Shown: positions 10,876 to 26,550 of the stretch, piece after piece
Numbering within the stretch: the stretch's first letter is position 1
Layout of the letters: each line of letters starts with the position of its first letter
Assembly: GCA_965153355.1 (NCBI GenBank)
Contig: OZ231127.1
Location: forward strand, 46,810,001-46,874,000
Origin: Flaccisagitta enflata
Taxonomy: Eukaryota > Chaetognatha > Sagittoidea > Aphragmophora
DNA length: 64,000 nucleotides
Direction of reading: 5' to 3'
Program-made: the position numbers and the translations under genes
The notes under the pieces: generated by a model
The model's input: only the letters and a program-made list of their open reading frames with translations
What the model was told of the DNA's origin: nothing
Database searches by the model: none

Positions 10876-11689
10876 TCTAAGTCACGTGCAACGCTATTCT
10901 ACACCCCGTTTTGTCGGTCCGTCGGCACAGTCGCCCAGAGCTTGACGCCAGTTGACCTGAAATGATCGCCACCAACTTCAGTGGTTACCTGACCCTGATG
11001 GTGCATAGATTACATATCTAGAAAAAATCAAATCTGTTTTGGGGCGCTTTTTAAGATATCTAAAAAAATAGTACTATTTTACTATGTTTTTTACCATAAC
11101 TCTTTGTGATGAAATTTATTGATAGTTTTGACTGCAGATCTCATTTCAGATGATAGTTTCCGGTTCATTTGATATGTCACACTGTATACTTTTGCAAAAG
11201 AAATAAAAAGTTAAATTTTGCTATTTAACATTGTTTTATATAGTAATGTGACCAAAAAATAAGCTTTTATTTCTTTTGCAAAAGTATATAGTGTGACATA
11301 TCAAACAAACCGGAAACTATCATCTGAGATCAAATCTGCAGTCAAAATTATCAAAAAAAATTATCATAAAGAATTATGGTAAAAAATATAGTAAAATAAT
11401 ACTATCTTTTTAGATATCTTAAAAAGCGCCCCAAAACAGATTTCATTTTTTCTAGAAATGTAATCTATGCACCATCAGGGTCATGAAACCACTGAAGTTG
11501 GTGACGATCATTTCAGGTCAACTGGTGTCAAGCTCTGGGCGACTGTGTCGGTCCGTCTGTCACACTTTACTTATTTTGTTTTTTTGCGGCCTTTGGCCCG
11601 ACTGCTCCTGCCCAAGTGACCTCAAATACGGCCCCTTCCCAGTTCCCACCCACATGCAACTCTGGGTAGCCGTGTATCCGGCCTTGTTT
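10876..11689 (-). repeat. THR copy interrupted by a foldback
   Basis: A decayed hairpin (GTCACGTGCAACGCTATT) and GTCGGTCC array lie to the left. After the foldback (10926-11547) the copy continues TCGGTCCGTCTGTCACAC, GCTCCTGCCCAAGTGACC, and GTGTATCCGGCCTTGTTT at the 5' terminus. Confidence 0.8.
10926..11547. mobile_element. Long foldback element
   Basis: Nearly the whole 622 bp is an inverted repeat, with arms of about 290 bp around a centre near 11235. Termini are CACAGTCGCCCAGAGC and GCTCTGGGCGACTGTG. TCGG is present on both sides, a possible 4-bp target duplication, but the host array is itself GGTC-rich so this is ambiguous. No coding capacity. Confidence 0.85.
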
Positions 11690-11964
11690 CCATTCCAACT
11701 GCCAACAAACAAAAGGGAGTGTTTAAAAAAAAAACAAACTGTGTAGGCTGTACATATAAAAACGCGGCATCAAAACAAATTTAACAAAGAAAATGGGCTT
11801 GGTCTAGGAATTAAGCAATTGAAATTTTAACGAAAAATCCTCAAATCGAACATTGACAAAGTGTGCAAATATGTCTTTTTTTATCTTTGTTCGAACGTTC
11901 ACACATGAACCAACCATGTGGGACCTTTTGTCGGTCTGTTGCGAAACGTATGAAAAATGGAACA

Positions 11965-12215
11965 ATATTCCTCACTACGTATATTCAGACTGAAATAAAT
12001 GAAAGAGGGCCTTGTGAACCCTCGCTGACTAGTTAATACGCGCACCACTCCTAGTTTTCCATAAAACAGAATCTGAAAAAACATTCCTTCTCAATCTAAC
12101 CCGAATGTAAACTGCTTACCAAAAGTAGTTAGGGCAATGAATGTTACTTTTGTAACAACAATTCAACAAATCTTCCGAGGGTAACATTGTTAAGAAACCA
12201 TCCCCTTAAAACCAT
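11965..12215 (-). repeat. Dispersed repeat, copy in inverse orientation
   Basis: Matches the reverse complement of about 30250-30455. Shared blocks include TGTGAACCCTCGCTGACT, TTACCAAAAGTAGTTAGGGC and GGGTAACATTGTTAAGAAAC. The arms are diverged and no protein is recognised. Confidence 0.7.
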
Positions 12216-12285
12216 ACCCATATAAACCATACCCATACCATACCATATCATACCCATACCCATACCATACCCATATAAATCATGT
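12205..12285. repeat. (CCATA)n minisatellite
   Basis: Irregular ACCATACCCATA units at the edge of the dispersed repeat. Confidence 0.85.
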
Positions 12286-12842
12286 GAGTTGAATCATAAG
12301 TGTATGGCGCAGAATTACAAAGGGCCGTCGGCAAACAGTTTTAAGTCCGACAGAGCTTCAAGCCCAACAGGGTTTAAAACTGATTCAGTCTTTTCCAATC
12401 TTAAATTACATTCTTATGTAAGAAATGACAGCCAAATTTGATAAAAGACACACATTCTCTCTTTTTATTCCCCAAAGTTTGCTTTTTCTCTTCCTGTTTT
12501 ACTTTTTCTTTCATTACTTTTCCTTTTTTGCCTTAATTTTTTACATGGGTCTGACAGGGGTGTCAGTCCGACACACAGGGACGTCGGCCGACGTCCCTGA
12601 CCTCCCTTACCGTACACCCATGACTGTTGAATATGTCAACGAGATAATCTAGTTGGAAACAGCCATCGCAACACACGTGCCCTTTGAATCCAACACGTTC
12701 CCAGAATTCCTAATGAGATTCTTCCTCGGCCTTTTAAAAACGCGTTGAGGCAATTTAACGCTCACGACAATGAAAACGTTTCAAAATGCCAACAGCAAAA
12801 TTGATTCGGATTGATTGTTGATACTCTTAGAATAACGAATTT
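12286..12842. other. No gene recognised
   Basis: Includes a short GACGTCGGCCGACGTC palindrome near 12581-12596. Otherwise no supported feature. Confidence 0.4.
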
Positions 12843-13878
<1,036 letters not shown>

Positions 13879-14163
13879 ACCAATAAAAGTGAAAAGAAAC
13901 AAACCGATGTCGAAGTCATTGAGAGGGCGCTTAAACAAGGCGTTTGAAGTTCAAGTCAATTGAACAATGAGATAAGTAAGCGAAAATACATCTCGACCTA
14001 ATCTACCAAAGGCTAAACGTAACTTACGTGATAAAACTAGCCAATAGTTCAAATGGCGTAAACACAGTCATAGGCGGGATCGGGAAGGGATCATTCAACG
14101 ATTTACCAACGCAAAATCCCCATCTAGCTGTTGTTCTGTAAGCTTCTTGTCTACCTATCTCGG

Positions 14164-16002
<1,839 letters not shown>

Positions 16003-16070
16003 GTGGGAGGGAAGGGAAAGGGGGAGGGAAGGGAAAGGGGGAGGGAAGGGAAAGAGGGAGGGAAGGGGCG
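16003..16070. repeat. G-rich 17-bp minisatellite
   Basis: About four units of GGGGAGGGAAGGGAAAG. The runs of three or four G make quadruplex formation possible. Confidence 0.85.
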
Positions 16071-16296
16071 GTAAATCGTTCTTGTTGTGCTTTGACGCGA
16101 CAGACGTTGCACTAAACAATGAAATTATCGCTGCACGCGGCTGAAATTTTGAAAAATACTAACATTAGCCTGTTGGGGAAAGAACAACTAAGAGCAAAGC
16201 ATTGTTAGTTTGGATTTGTGACAAAAGTGATATAAGTGAGTGATTAAACGCTAAATGAGCTCTGGAAAATAAGGAATCATGATGTAGGCAGGAATA

Positions 16297-16650
<354 letters not shown>

Positions 16651-16798
16651 TAGAGAAACTGACGAAATGAACGGCTAACAAACAAAAGTGTATAAGATCC
16701 ATTTGCACTCGAGATGGTTGGAGATTTTCCTGAGAAGGGAACCTCTTGGGTGGAATGGCAACTTTCAAAGGATTACCGCAAGAAGGAAGATAAAAGCA

Positions 16799-17069
16799 GT
16801 CTTTAGTTGCAGACAAGCAGCTCTAAAAGAGGCTTTGTCCTATGGTCGGTCCGTCCATATGTCCGTTTGTTCTTCCGTCAGTAACCAAGGCCGGATTCAC
16901 GGCAACCTTTGTCGCGGATGGGTAGGGAGGTGTGGACAACTCGAACAAGCGGCTTTCTGACGGAGTAACGGACCAACAGACCGACCGACTGATGAACCGA
17001 CTGACCGATGGACTAGCGGACCAACTGAATAGTGGTTCATAAAGGCAAATTGTGTCCGCGACTAAAAAT
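16799..17069. repeat. Two THR copies, 5' ends facing
   Basis: Left piece (16799-16880, minus) has a decayed hairpin TAGTTGCAGACAAGCAGCT and a GGTCC array but no 5' end. It joins a plus copy (16883-17069) starting CCAAGGCCGGATTCACGGC and ending TGTCCGCGACTAAAAA. Confidence 0.7.
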
Positions 17070-17101
17070 TGCGGCTGATGAATCAGTATAAAGCAAGTAG
17101 A

Positions 17102-17170
17102 GTAAAGAGGGAAAGATGAGCAGACAGAAAGAGATGAGCAGATGAGCAGATGAGCAGACAGAAAGACGGA
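17102..17170. repeat. (GATGAGCA)n short tandem
   Basis: GATGAGCAGA units with AGACAGAAAG spacers. No gene from 17070 to 17436. Confidence 0.8.
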
Positions 17171-17436
17171 GGAAAGCTAACCTGATCAGGCCTGAGATAG
17201 ACATGAAATATTGCCGGGTTGCCCGTGTGAACAAACCGACGCCACGAACGGGAAAAGGAAGACGAAACAGGCGCAATGAAGAAAAGAAAACTGAGGCATT
17301 CTTTTAGTTTTTTGGTCAGATGATATTATTGAACTACTAGTTAGAACTTAGGTCACAGGGATAGTGCTAGGATCGAGTCAAGGTGGGAGATAAGCTACTA
17401 CTGACTTGGCGCCAGTGTAAGACTGAAAGCGAAAAC

Positions 17437-17679
17437 TTTTTAGTCGCGTGCACGCGACTCTACACCCCGCTTTGTCCGTCGGTTGGTCGGTCGGTCGGTC
17501 GGTCGGTCGGTCGGTCGGTCGGTTGCTCGGTCGGTTGCTCGGTCGGTCAGTCACACTTTACTTTTTTTATGATTTTTATTTTTGGACCTTACTACTCCTG
17601 CCCAAATGGTCTAGTGATCTCAAATATGGCCCCTGCCCACCTGCACGCGACTTGGGTAGCCATGTATCTGGCCTTGTTC
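17437..17679 (-). repeat. THR copy, best full-length example
   Basis: The perfect terminal hairpin AGTCGCGTGCACGCGACT is at 17442-17459. Then come GGTC repeated nine or more times, CACACTTTACTTTTTT, GCTCCTGCCC-like segments, the complement of the 5' box at 17642-17652 (TGCACGCGACT), and GGCCTTGTT at the 5' terminus. 5' box and hairpin arm are identical over 11 bases. Confidence 0.85.
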
Positions 17680-17794
17680 TATTTTCAGGTTGGAAGTTTT
17701 AGCTTGTGTAAAAGAAACAAGTTCATTAATCCTGACATAAAGCCAACGTCGCGCTTCAGACCTTTCAAACGAAATTTTTGACAAACATCATCGC

Positions 17795-18022
17795 TTTTTT
17801 AGTTGCAGACACGCGACTCTATAAGATGCTTAGTCCGTCTGTTGGTTCGTTGGTCTATCAGTCCATGTTCATTGAGTAGAAAAAGGGGGAACCGGAAAAT
17901 CAAGTGTTTTAGATACTTTTTGGGAATGTTTGTGTGTGGGATAGAGGGTTGGAGTGTGGACGGGGGTTGGACACCGTTGCCCACCCATCCGCAACTATAT
18001 TGTGACCGCGCGTCACTTGTTT
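17795..18022 (-). repeat. THR copy, GTGAC subfamily
   Basis: Hairpin AGTTGCAGACACGCGACT at the left. At the right (5') end, GTTGCCCACCCATCCGCAACT and the GTGAC...GTCACTTGTT end are shared with 2380 and 33892. A further related fragment continues to about 18180. Confidence 0.75.
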
Positions 18023-18180
18023 CATCGGTCCATCAGCCCATCCGTCGGTCCTTTCATCGGTCTGAAATTCGAGTTGAAACGTGCAAAACGCGCATTCTTT
18101 ATGCCGCAGTTGTAATTGTCTGTGTGTGTGTGGGGTGGGCGAGGCCGCGAGGGTGTGGATAAGGGTTGTACGCCCCTGCC

Positions 18181-18500
18181 TACAAGTAAAAAAGGTGCAA
18201 TTTACCTACCTTCCTAGAAAGACAAAAAATCATTTCTAGTTGTTTTAAGCAATGAAGTTCATCCGTAAGCTTATGAAGAGGGAGAGGGTGACGGAGATAA
18301 AGTAGGCAGAACGCCTGATAGAGAGATAACATGATATCTTTTTAAAATGGCATGAAAATATATGTCACGGGGTATCAGATGAAAGCCCTTACTGGATCGA
18401 CCCATAATTGTTAAAGGGGCTTTACTTTTCTAAAACCTGAAAAAAAAACCTTTAACAGGGACATGGGACCGAAGACTCGACTCTTGGGTACTCAGACCGA
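18181..18500. other. No gene recognised
   Basis: Mixed sequence without supported frames. Confidence 0.4.
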
Positions 18501-18514
18501 CAAAATCATGAAAA

Positions 18515-18650
18515 TCAATATTTGTGACTGATGGACCGACGGACGGACAGACGGTCAGTAGGATAGACAGAAGGACAGATGGATGGATAGACGGTCGGAC
18601 TGACACAGACAGACAAAGTGAGTTCTACAGTCTCGTAGCACGCGATTAGG
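18515..18650 (+). repeat. THR copy, 3' half
   Basis: GATGGACCGACGGACGG array, GTGAGTTCTACAG, then a decayed hairpin TCTCGTAGCACGCGATTA. Confidence 0.65.
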
Positions 18651-18744
18651 ACCATATGAGAGACAATTGGACAGATAATGGCCAACAGATGGTTTAAAGG
18701 TGCGTTGTGAGATCCATAAAAGTTACTCACGAATGTCAGAAAAC

Positions 18745-18895
18745 CATTTTTTTAAAGTGGCGGACTCAGTGTCAGTCGGTCGATCGATCGGTTGGTCTGT
18801 CCAACGGTCTGTCCGTCGGTAACTTTTTCAGAATATGAGCGATCTTTCGCTTTAATGCCCCTGTCCACCGGTCCGCAACTGGGGGGGGGGGAGTG
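18745..18895 (-). repeat. THR fragment
   Basis: GGCGGACTC, then GTCGGTCGATCGATCGG, and GCCCCTGTCCACCGGTCCGC on the minus orientation, ending in a G run. Confidence 0.55.
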
Positions 18896-19139
18896 TATAT
18901 CATTTTCATTTTGCGTCTCCCTCTTGAATGGTTTGATGTTCGGTTACCGCATTCATTCCTTATCACGTGATTCTTGGTATCTGTCCCTTAGTTGGTCGGT
19001 CCGTCCGTCCGTCCGTCACGCAAACATTTGATGATCCACAGGGCGCACCTTTCGGCCTACTTGGCTTTGTTCATTAACACAAGCATGCCTTCATTCGCCC
19101 ATTCAGACGCAGCGAGAAGAAGGGGTGAGGGTTGAACAA

Positions 19140-19265
19140 TGCCAGATAGTCGAGTGCGGGTGGGCAGGGGCAGGAATTGAACAGTTTGATGTAAAAACGG
19201 CTTGTAACGGTGAACGCCGAAAAAAAGTAAAAACGAGGCAATGACCAACCGACCAACCGACAAGT
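19140..19265 (+). repeat. THR fragment
   Basis: GTCGAGTGCGGGTGGGCAGG box region, AAAAACGGCTTG, then GACCAACCGACCAACCGAC. The terminal hairpin is absent. Confidence 0.6.
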
Positions 19266-19365
19266 GGAGCCAAAGTGGAGACTGGATAGTAAAGAGATGA
19301 CGTTGGTTCTATATCAAAATAGGAAAAAGAGAGAACCTTAAAGGAAAGACTGAAGTGATTGAGTC

Positions 19366-19511
19366 TTTTTTTAGTCGCGGACAAGCGACTCAATAAGAGG
19401 CTTTGTCCTTCCGTCGGTCGGTCGGTCGGTTGGTCGGTTGGTCCGTAGAGGTGATCGAGTTGAGAAAGTGCGAAAACGCGCATTTCCGCCCCTGCCCACC
19501 CGTCCGCGACT
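19366..19511 (-). repeat. THR copy lacking the extreme 5' end
   Basis: Terminal hairpin AGTCGCGGACAAGCGACT, TAAGAGGCTTTGTCC, a GGTC array, GAAAACGCGCATT, then GCCCACCCGTCCGCGACT carrying the box complement. Confidence 0.75.
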
Positions 19512-19679
19512 GGTATTAGCTTTACGTTTTTGGCTTTACGTTTCATTCGTCTTTGTCGCAAAAGTACAGCCGTGATGGAGAGTGAGAATCGAGTGAGAAT
19601 CCATGGATGGAATTGGAAAGACTTATACATCTAGAGCGGAAAAAGAATGATGGGGGAGACCACTAGGAGACACAATAGG

Positions 19680-20290
<611 letters not shown>

Positions 20291-20621
20291 AAACACATAC
20301 AGACACAAAGACATGGAGAGAAAGCTTCTTTCTGCTTCGGGTGTATCTTCCGACGGTGAAAGTTTCCAATGGTGAAAATTTTTTTATAACCGATTAGCTC
20401 AATGGTGAAAAATTTTTTTTCACCATACCGCTGATTTTGATGATTCTGATATTTTAATTTTACCATGTAGAATGAGCCTTATGGCGAAAATTTTACAGAT
20501 AGAAAAAAGCAAAGGGAGGGAGGAAGGAAAAGAGCAAGGGAGGAAGGGAAGAAAACAGAAAAAGAAAGAGAGAGAAAGAAAGAAACAGAGAGAAACAGAG
20601 AGAAACAGAGAGAGAAAAAAC

Positions 20622-20954
<333 letters not shown>

Positions 20955-21395
20955 TTTCAGTGTGATTTCTATTCCAAAGGAAACAAAAAATGAGACTTAA
21001 CTAAAAAACAAAGTCATGAAATCAAACTTAAAAAAAAAAAAATTAATTCATTTCAAATTTTAGTATTGGGTGTCAAGTAGTTTGGCCTCAATTTTGTTTT
21101 GAAGTCAAACCTTGATATTGCTACTCATTGTTTTGATAAACAATCAGAACCTAAGTACCTATTTGGTCTGCAGTTTTTTTAGCTTCAATAACAAAAGTGG
21201 ATTTTCTTCTTGTTTTTTAAGTATAATGTAATTAAGCTTTTTTTTATATTCATTTTGTTATAACCTCTCTACATAGGATTCTTTGTTTATTCAAAACTCA
21301 CCCAGGAAAACAACTGAGATCCATTGTACTCCGGCAGAGTAAATGCCCAAAGAAATGCATGTATTTCATTACTGACTGTCTGTCTGTGTGTCTCT

Positions 21396-21398
<3 letters not shown>

Positions 21399-21456
<58 letters not shown>

Positions 21457-21530
21457 CTTCTCTCTGTCTGTTTGTCTGTCTGTCTGTCTATCTCTTTCTT
21501 TCTCTCTATCTTTCATTCTCTCTGTTCTCT
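21399..21530. repeat. (CT)n with CTGT/TTCT flanks
   Basis: CT run to 21453, then CTGTCTGT and TTCTTTCTCT. Confidence 0.95.
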
Positions 21531-21904
21531 TTCCTCCTCTTTCTTCCATCCTCTCATTCCTTCCTCTCTTTCCTTTGTTTGAAATTAGGTGCATGCTTTT
21601 TCACCATTAGGCGCTCATCAATTCAGAGGCCATCATGATATTTTCAGCTACAAATCGTCCTCATGGTGAAAATTTTTTTTTCACCATGAGGACAAAATAG
21701 TTTTTCACCACTGAGCCATTTGAAAATTTTCACCAACAGGCGCTTCCCCCTCTGCTTCTAGCTCGCCGTGATGGATTGATATATTACAACAAAACTCAAT
21801 CTTGACATGGGGTCAAGCGTATGCGTATCCGTATCCGTTGCCAGAACCTCGACCCACTCACTTGGACACCCGAAGAGCCATAATTTACCTAATATGTAGT
21901 GGTT

Positions 21905-21990
21905 TTTTAATCGCGTGCACGTGAATCTACACGTTGCTCTGTCTGTCCGTCGGTTCGACCATCCGTTGGTCCGTCTGCATATCATATTCC
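21905..21990 (-). repeat. THR fragment, hairpin end
   Basis: TAATCGCGTGCACGTGAATCTACAC (decayed hairpin) and GTCCGTCGGTTCGACC. Confidence 0.6.
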
Positions 21991-22144
21991 TATTTTTTGG
22001 GGGGGTATTTGAAGGTAAAATAAGTTGTTTGTGGAGTTGAATTTATCATTTCTTAATTGGAAAATAACAGTTCATACAGGAAGTATCAGGTGGGCCCAAT
22101 ACTTAAAAATATTGAACCCAATATGATACCTAATACGTAGAGCC

Positions 22145-22232
22145 CGGCCCTGGATGGGAGGATGGACGGAAAGAAGGAAGGGAGGAATGAAGGAAGGAAG
22201 GAAGGAAGGGAGGAAGGGAGGAAGGGAGGAAG
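22145..22232. repeat. (GGAA)/(GGGAGGAA)n tract
   Basis: GGAAGGAAGGGAGG units. Confidence 0.85.
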
Positions 22233-22429
22233 GAGTATGTATGTATGTAGTTGTATGTGTAACTGTAAAATGGAGCGCGCGTCTGTTGGCCTGCCATGCT
22301 CGTTCCCTCTCGGTGCATTTTAAGCTGACTGTCTGTTACTGTTTCGGTCTTTATTTTCGATCGTTGTCTGTCTGTCACTCCATCTCTTCCTCTTTCTGTC
22401 TGTCTTCCTTTCATCTTTTTCTGCCGCCT

Positions 22430-22449
22430 TCTCTCTGTCTCTGTCTGCC

Positions 22450-22546
<97 letters not shown>
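22430..22546. repeat. (CTGT)n(CT)n microsatellite
   Basis: CTGT repeats followed by a CT run. Confidence 0.95.
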
Positions 22547-22548
<2 letters not shown>

Positions 22549-22637
22549 CTCTCTCGTCTTTTGAGCGCACGCATAGAAGGGAAGAACAGAGGGAAGAATG
22601 AGGAGAAAACGCGTGGGTAAATGTCACGCAGTAGATA

Positions 22638-23124
22638 GAATAGTCGCAAAAGCGTTAGATGGTCGGCGGTACCCGTGCCCTGGTTGAGTAGAAGTTGCAG
22701 CAGATGGCAGTGGCGAAGGTCGATGACCTATGCCACACATGAGGAATTTTCTCCTCCTCCTCCTCTCTCCCTCCTCCAGCCTCCAGGCCCATATCTCAGC
22801 CTGGAGGCCCATATCCCAGCCTCCAGGCCCAAGCCTGGCCTGGAATCCCAGCCTTGAGGCCCAAATTCCAGTCTTGAGGCTCAAATCCCTGGAAAGTGGA
22901 ATCTGGGCCTTGGGATTGGAATTTGGGCCTTGAGGGTGGGATTTGGGCCTCAAGACTGGAATTTGGGCCTCAAGGCTGGGATATGGGCCTCCAGGCTGAG
23001 AAATGGGCCTGGAGGCTGGGGGAAGGGGGGGTACGGAGGAGGAGGAGAAGGAAAAGGAGGAGAAAATTCCCCATATGTGTGAAAGCATAGGTCATCGACC
23101 CCTTTGGGGCCGCTACCCAAAAAA
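22638..23124. repeat. Foldback minisatellite element, copy 1
   Basis: Starts TAGTCGCAAAAGCGTTAGAT. GTCGATGACCTATGC is inverted at the other end as GCATAGGTCATCGAC. Inside are about 20-bp units of the AAATCCCAGCCTTGAGGCCC type, in one orientation on the left and the opposite on the right, with TCCTCC/GGAGGA arms between. It would fold into a long hairpin. Copy 2 is at 24613-25172. Proline/leucine- and tryptophan-rich frames over it are artefacts. Confidence 0.8.
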
Positions 23125-24007
23125 GGGGAGGAAACATTTATGAAGATGAAACAGTTGATACATATTCATTCTGCTCCATTGTTACGTATACTTGAAAGAA
23201 TATTTGAAACAAAAGGTTCTCACAAAGAAGTGACTGGTCTTTCGATAGCTCAGTTGGTTGGTTGGTCCGTCATGCTCAAGTTCTCGTTGTCATGCACCTT
23301 TGGGTCGCAAACTGCATATATGCTTTCATCTGAACTGAGGGTTTTTTTTATCGCCTGAAGACTTTGGCGCTGTTCTCTCGTCCCTACCTTCATCTCAAAA
23401 AGTAATGATGATATGTTGATTGTAAAAAAAGAAAATGAGAACAAAATGGCCTAATTTACAGGGGTGTATATTGTTGCACGACCTATGATTTCTTTTCCCC
23501 CCTGGTCCTTTGATTTTCTTCCCAGCTGGGTCGAACTGCATTTGATTTTCTTCCCCATATACCCCCTATATACTAATATATTGGTTTAGATAGTATAAAA
23601 TAGTGTCGTAGTACCCAAATATTACAGTTTAGTGCTGCCATAAGTGTAAAATCTTCTTTATTTTTCATCTTTTCATTTTTCCACCCTTTGATTTCCTTCC
23701 CCATTTCCAAATCCTTTGATTTTATTCTCCCCCCCCCCTCTGCAGGCCTGCTAATTTGTAGTGTGTGGTTTTCAGATAAGATTTTTAAAGTGCTATGGCA
23801 ATTGCTCGTCTTTTATTGCTTTTTTCGCGTGCATTAAAAGACAACCTCCAAAAAATAGGACATGCTCAAGAGTCAACACGTCTTGAATGGATTTGATTTC
23901 AAACTTGGATGTGAAAACAGGCGAGATTGAGGTCAGGATTTATCGTCTCCCTCTCCTTCTTGGTATGTCGCGGTGCACACAAGCAGCAAATTTGAAAGTC
24001 ATTTTGT
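23125..24007. other. No gene recognised
   Basis: Contains T-rich repeats of TTTGATTTTCTTCCC (23509-23735). A related segment lies inverted near 55700-55780. Confidence 0.4.
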
Positions 24008-24144
24008 GTGAAATTTTTAATCCATCTCTAAATGCAAAAATTTGCATTTCTAAGAACATGGCCCTTTTATTATGTGTGTTTAAAAAAGGGTCATGTTCTT
24101 AGAAATGCAATTTCTTGCATTTAGAGACAGATTAAGAATTTCAC
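24008..24144. mobile_element. Small foldback
   Basis: Arms of about 60 bp begin GTGAAATTTTTAATC and end ATTAAGAATTTCAC, paired through TGCATTTCTAAGAACATG around an AT-rich loop. A half-copy resembling one arm lies at about 55036-55085. Confidence 0.75.
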
Positions 24145-24612
24145 TCGCACTAAGTTATGAATAAAAATTAATTTTTCTTTCATTTTCCTCAATTTTTCAT
24201 ATTGATTTTGTGTATAGAAATGATATTCAATTCAAATGAATTAATATTATGCACTGAACTATAATACTTTTTATTTAAAAATTGTAAAATAATTACTTAA
24301 GTTCTTATCTTGAGTATGATTTGACCATGAAAATTGCCCCATTGTGTGCACCGTGACTTATGGAAACTTCCGCCCTCTACTGTCAAATTTGGATGAACGG
24401 ATAGAATGGGAAACTGGAGGAAAAAGTGGAAAATAAGCAAGAAAGGATTCTCTTAATCTCAAAGTAAACATTTTCCGTTGCGAGTGAAACTTAACGCTTA
24501 AAGTAAAACTTCAGAGAAAAAAAGGCTGGATACACGGACAATAGCAGTCGCGCGCAGTTGGGGGGGGGGGGGGGCAGATATAGAAATTAAAACAAACAAG
24601 CAAAATAATAAA
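24145..24612. other. No gene recognised
   Basis: AT-rich; a G run lies at 24560-24573. Confidence 0.4.
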
Positions 24613-25172
24613 AATAGTCGCAAAAGCGTTAGATGGTCAGCGGTACCCGTGCCCTGCCTAAGTTGGTTGTGGCCAGCTGAGGGGATAGGCAGTGGCCTGC
24701 GTCGATGACTCATGCTTTTACACGGGGATCTCCCTCCTCCCTCTCACCTCCAACTCCCAGGAAGCTCCAGCCCCAGGAGGCCCAAATCCCAGTCTTGAGG
24801 CCCCAAGCCTCAAGGCCCAAATCCTAGCCTAAAGGCCTAAATCCTAGCCTGGAGGCTGAGATTTGGGCCTCAAGGCCGGGATCTGGGCCTCTTGGCTGAG
24901 ATTTTGACCTTGAGGCTGAGATTTGGGCTTCATGGCTGAAATCTGGGCCTCCAGGCTAGGATTTAGGCCTTGAGGCTAGGATTTGGGCCTTGAGGCTGGG
25001 ATTTGGGCCTCAAGACTGGGATTTGGGCCTCGAGACTGGAATTTGGGCCTCGAGACTGGGATTTGAGGGGGGGGGGGGACGTAGGAGAAGGAGGAGGAGA
25101 AGAAGGAGGAGAAAATCCCCCATATGTGTGAAAGCATAGGTCATCGACCCCTTCGGGGCCGCTGCCCAAAAA
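24613..25172. repeat. Foldback minisatellite element, copy 2
   Basis: Has the same start (TAGTCGCAAAAGCGTTAGAT) and end (GTCATCGACCCCTTCGGGGC) as 22638-23124. The minisatellite is longer and mostly in the GGGATTTGGGCCTTGAGGCT orientation. Confidence 0.8.
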
Positions 25173-25645
25173 GTACAAGGTAAGGGCAAGGGGCCAGGGT
25201 AGTGATGAAATAGCTTTATCAAGTATTTTACCTGAATCATTGCTGTGAAAACCGCCTATAATGCAAAAAAATGAATAAGTAAAAATAGATGTATGAAAAT
25301 AAAAAAAACGACAGACTGACTGACCGACGGACGAACTAACATGACAGGTTAAACGGATTGGCGTAGCATCGAAAAAAAGACTTGCTACGTTTCAATTTTG
25401 GGGAGCATGTCGCAAAGCGAAGGGGATTTCTGTCAGAACTGGTTTTTGCCTTTTGGATTTGGAAGAGAGCCAGGACCGGAAAAAGAGCTTCTCTATTTCC
25501 GAAACGGAGGAGGCACGCACTTAAGTGATACTTATCTTGTGTTTCGTTGTTTCGTGTCCACGTTCACCACGTGCACCTACAAAAAAGGAATTCAGGGATG
25601 TTATGCAACAACGGAAACAAGTAACAATAACGGGGTATTATTATC
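25173..25645. other. No gene established
   Basis: Includes a THR-like GACTGACCGACGGACG piece at 25315-25370. The plus frame at 25398-25817 runs into a THR copy and has no recognised motif. Confidence 0.4.
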
Positions 25646-25647
25646 GT

Positions 25648-25872
25648 CGCGGATGGGTGGCACGTGGGTAGGGACGTACAACCCCTTACTGACCTCCCTC
25701 CACACACACGCAGTGGCGGAATTTCGCGGTTCTCTACTTATCAACTTGTGCGCTTTAGACCCACGGACGGGCCGGACCTACGGACGGACCGGACCTACGG
25801 ACGGACCGACAGACTGACGGACGGATGGACAGAGCCACTTTTAATGGCGTGTGGCGAGTCTGCGACAAAAAA
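25648..25872 (+). repeat. THR copy, decayed hairpin
   Basis: CGTCGCGGATGGGTGG box region, a GGACCTACGGACGGACC array, and GGCGTGTGGCGAGTCTGCGACAAAAA, where one stem arm is broken. Confidence 0.65.
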
Positions 25873-25987
25873 GTATATAAAACCCCATCATTTCCTTCCT
25901 TTGCTTTTGCTTTATTGTCATTCCTCATACTAGCAGTAACAGAAATCGACTAATAGCAGCTGAAAAAAGTCCACACATTGACGTCTG

Positions 25988-26289
25988 TTTTTAGATGCGT
26001 CCCCGCATCTCTATAAGAGGGTCTGCCCGTCCGTCCGTTGGTCCGTCCGACCGTTGGTCCGTCCGTCCGTCCGTCCGTTACGCAAGTGCAAAAACAGCGT
26101 TTCTTGGCTGTTTTTGGCCGCGGTGAGATCCTTTACTGAAACAAATGATCAATCAACATGTTTTGAGAGCCTCCTTTACTACTAAGTCATTTCACCCGTC
26201 CGTTTGTCCATCTGTCTCTCCATATATGTCACATGATCAATACACGCAGAGATACAGCCCGGACGCATCGTTGCCCGGTCGGGCTTGTT
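25988..26289 (-). repeat. THR copy, GATGCG stem subfamily
   Basis: The terminal hairpin AGATGCGTCCCCGCATCT (25993-26010) replaces AGTCGCG but keeps pairing. The matching box GGACGCATC at 26261-26269 sits beside the AACAAGCCCGACCGG 5' end. The (GTCC)n array and CATGTTTTGAGAG segment are shared with 34660-34974. Confidence 0.85.
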
Positions 26290-26291
26290 CT

Positions 26292-26550
26292 GGGATATAA
26301 CTGTGGTTACTAATGATTTGAACTAGTAAAGTCCATGGTATTGTTGTAAACCCGATCTGATAATGACTTACTGCTCGCTCATACGAACAGAGCTCCCTGA
26401 ATTAATGGAAACACTTCCGATGAGTGTCAGTAGATGGAGGAAATAAATTTTGATCAAGACCCGTAAGGTTGGAACCAACGTCATAACACCAGTTGATCAG
26501 CGTCATAAAATGTCGGTCGAATTCAAAACAAAACTTGAGCGAAAGGAAGA
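26292..26550. other. No gene recognised
   Basis: Unassigned sequence between two THR copies. Confidence 0.4.

Noticed and set aside
17480-17550. CRISPR-like regular repeats
   Set aside because: GGTC tetranucleotide array inside a THR copy. No spacer-repeat structure, and the DNA is eukaryotic.
22624-23088. 154-codon Pro/Ser-rich minus frame
   Set aside because: Translation of the minisatellite foldback.
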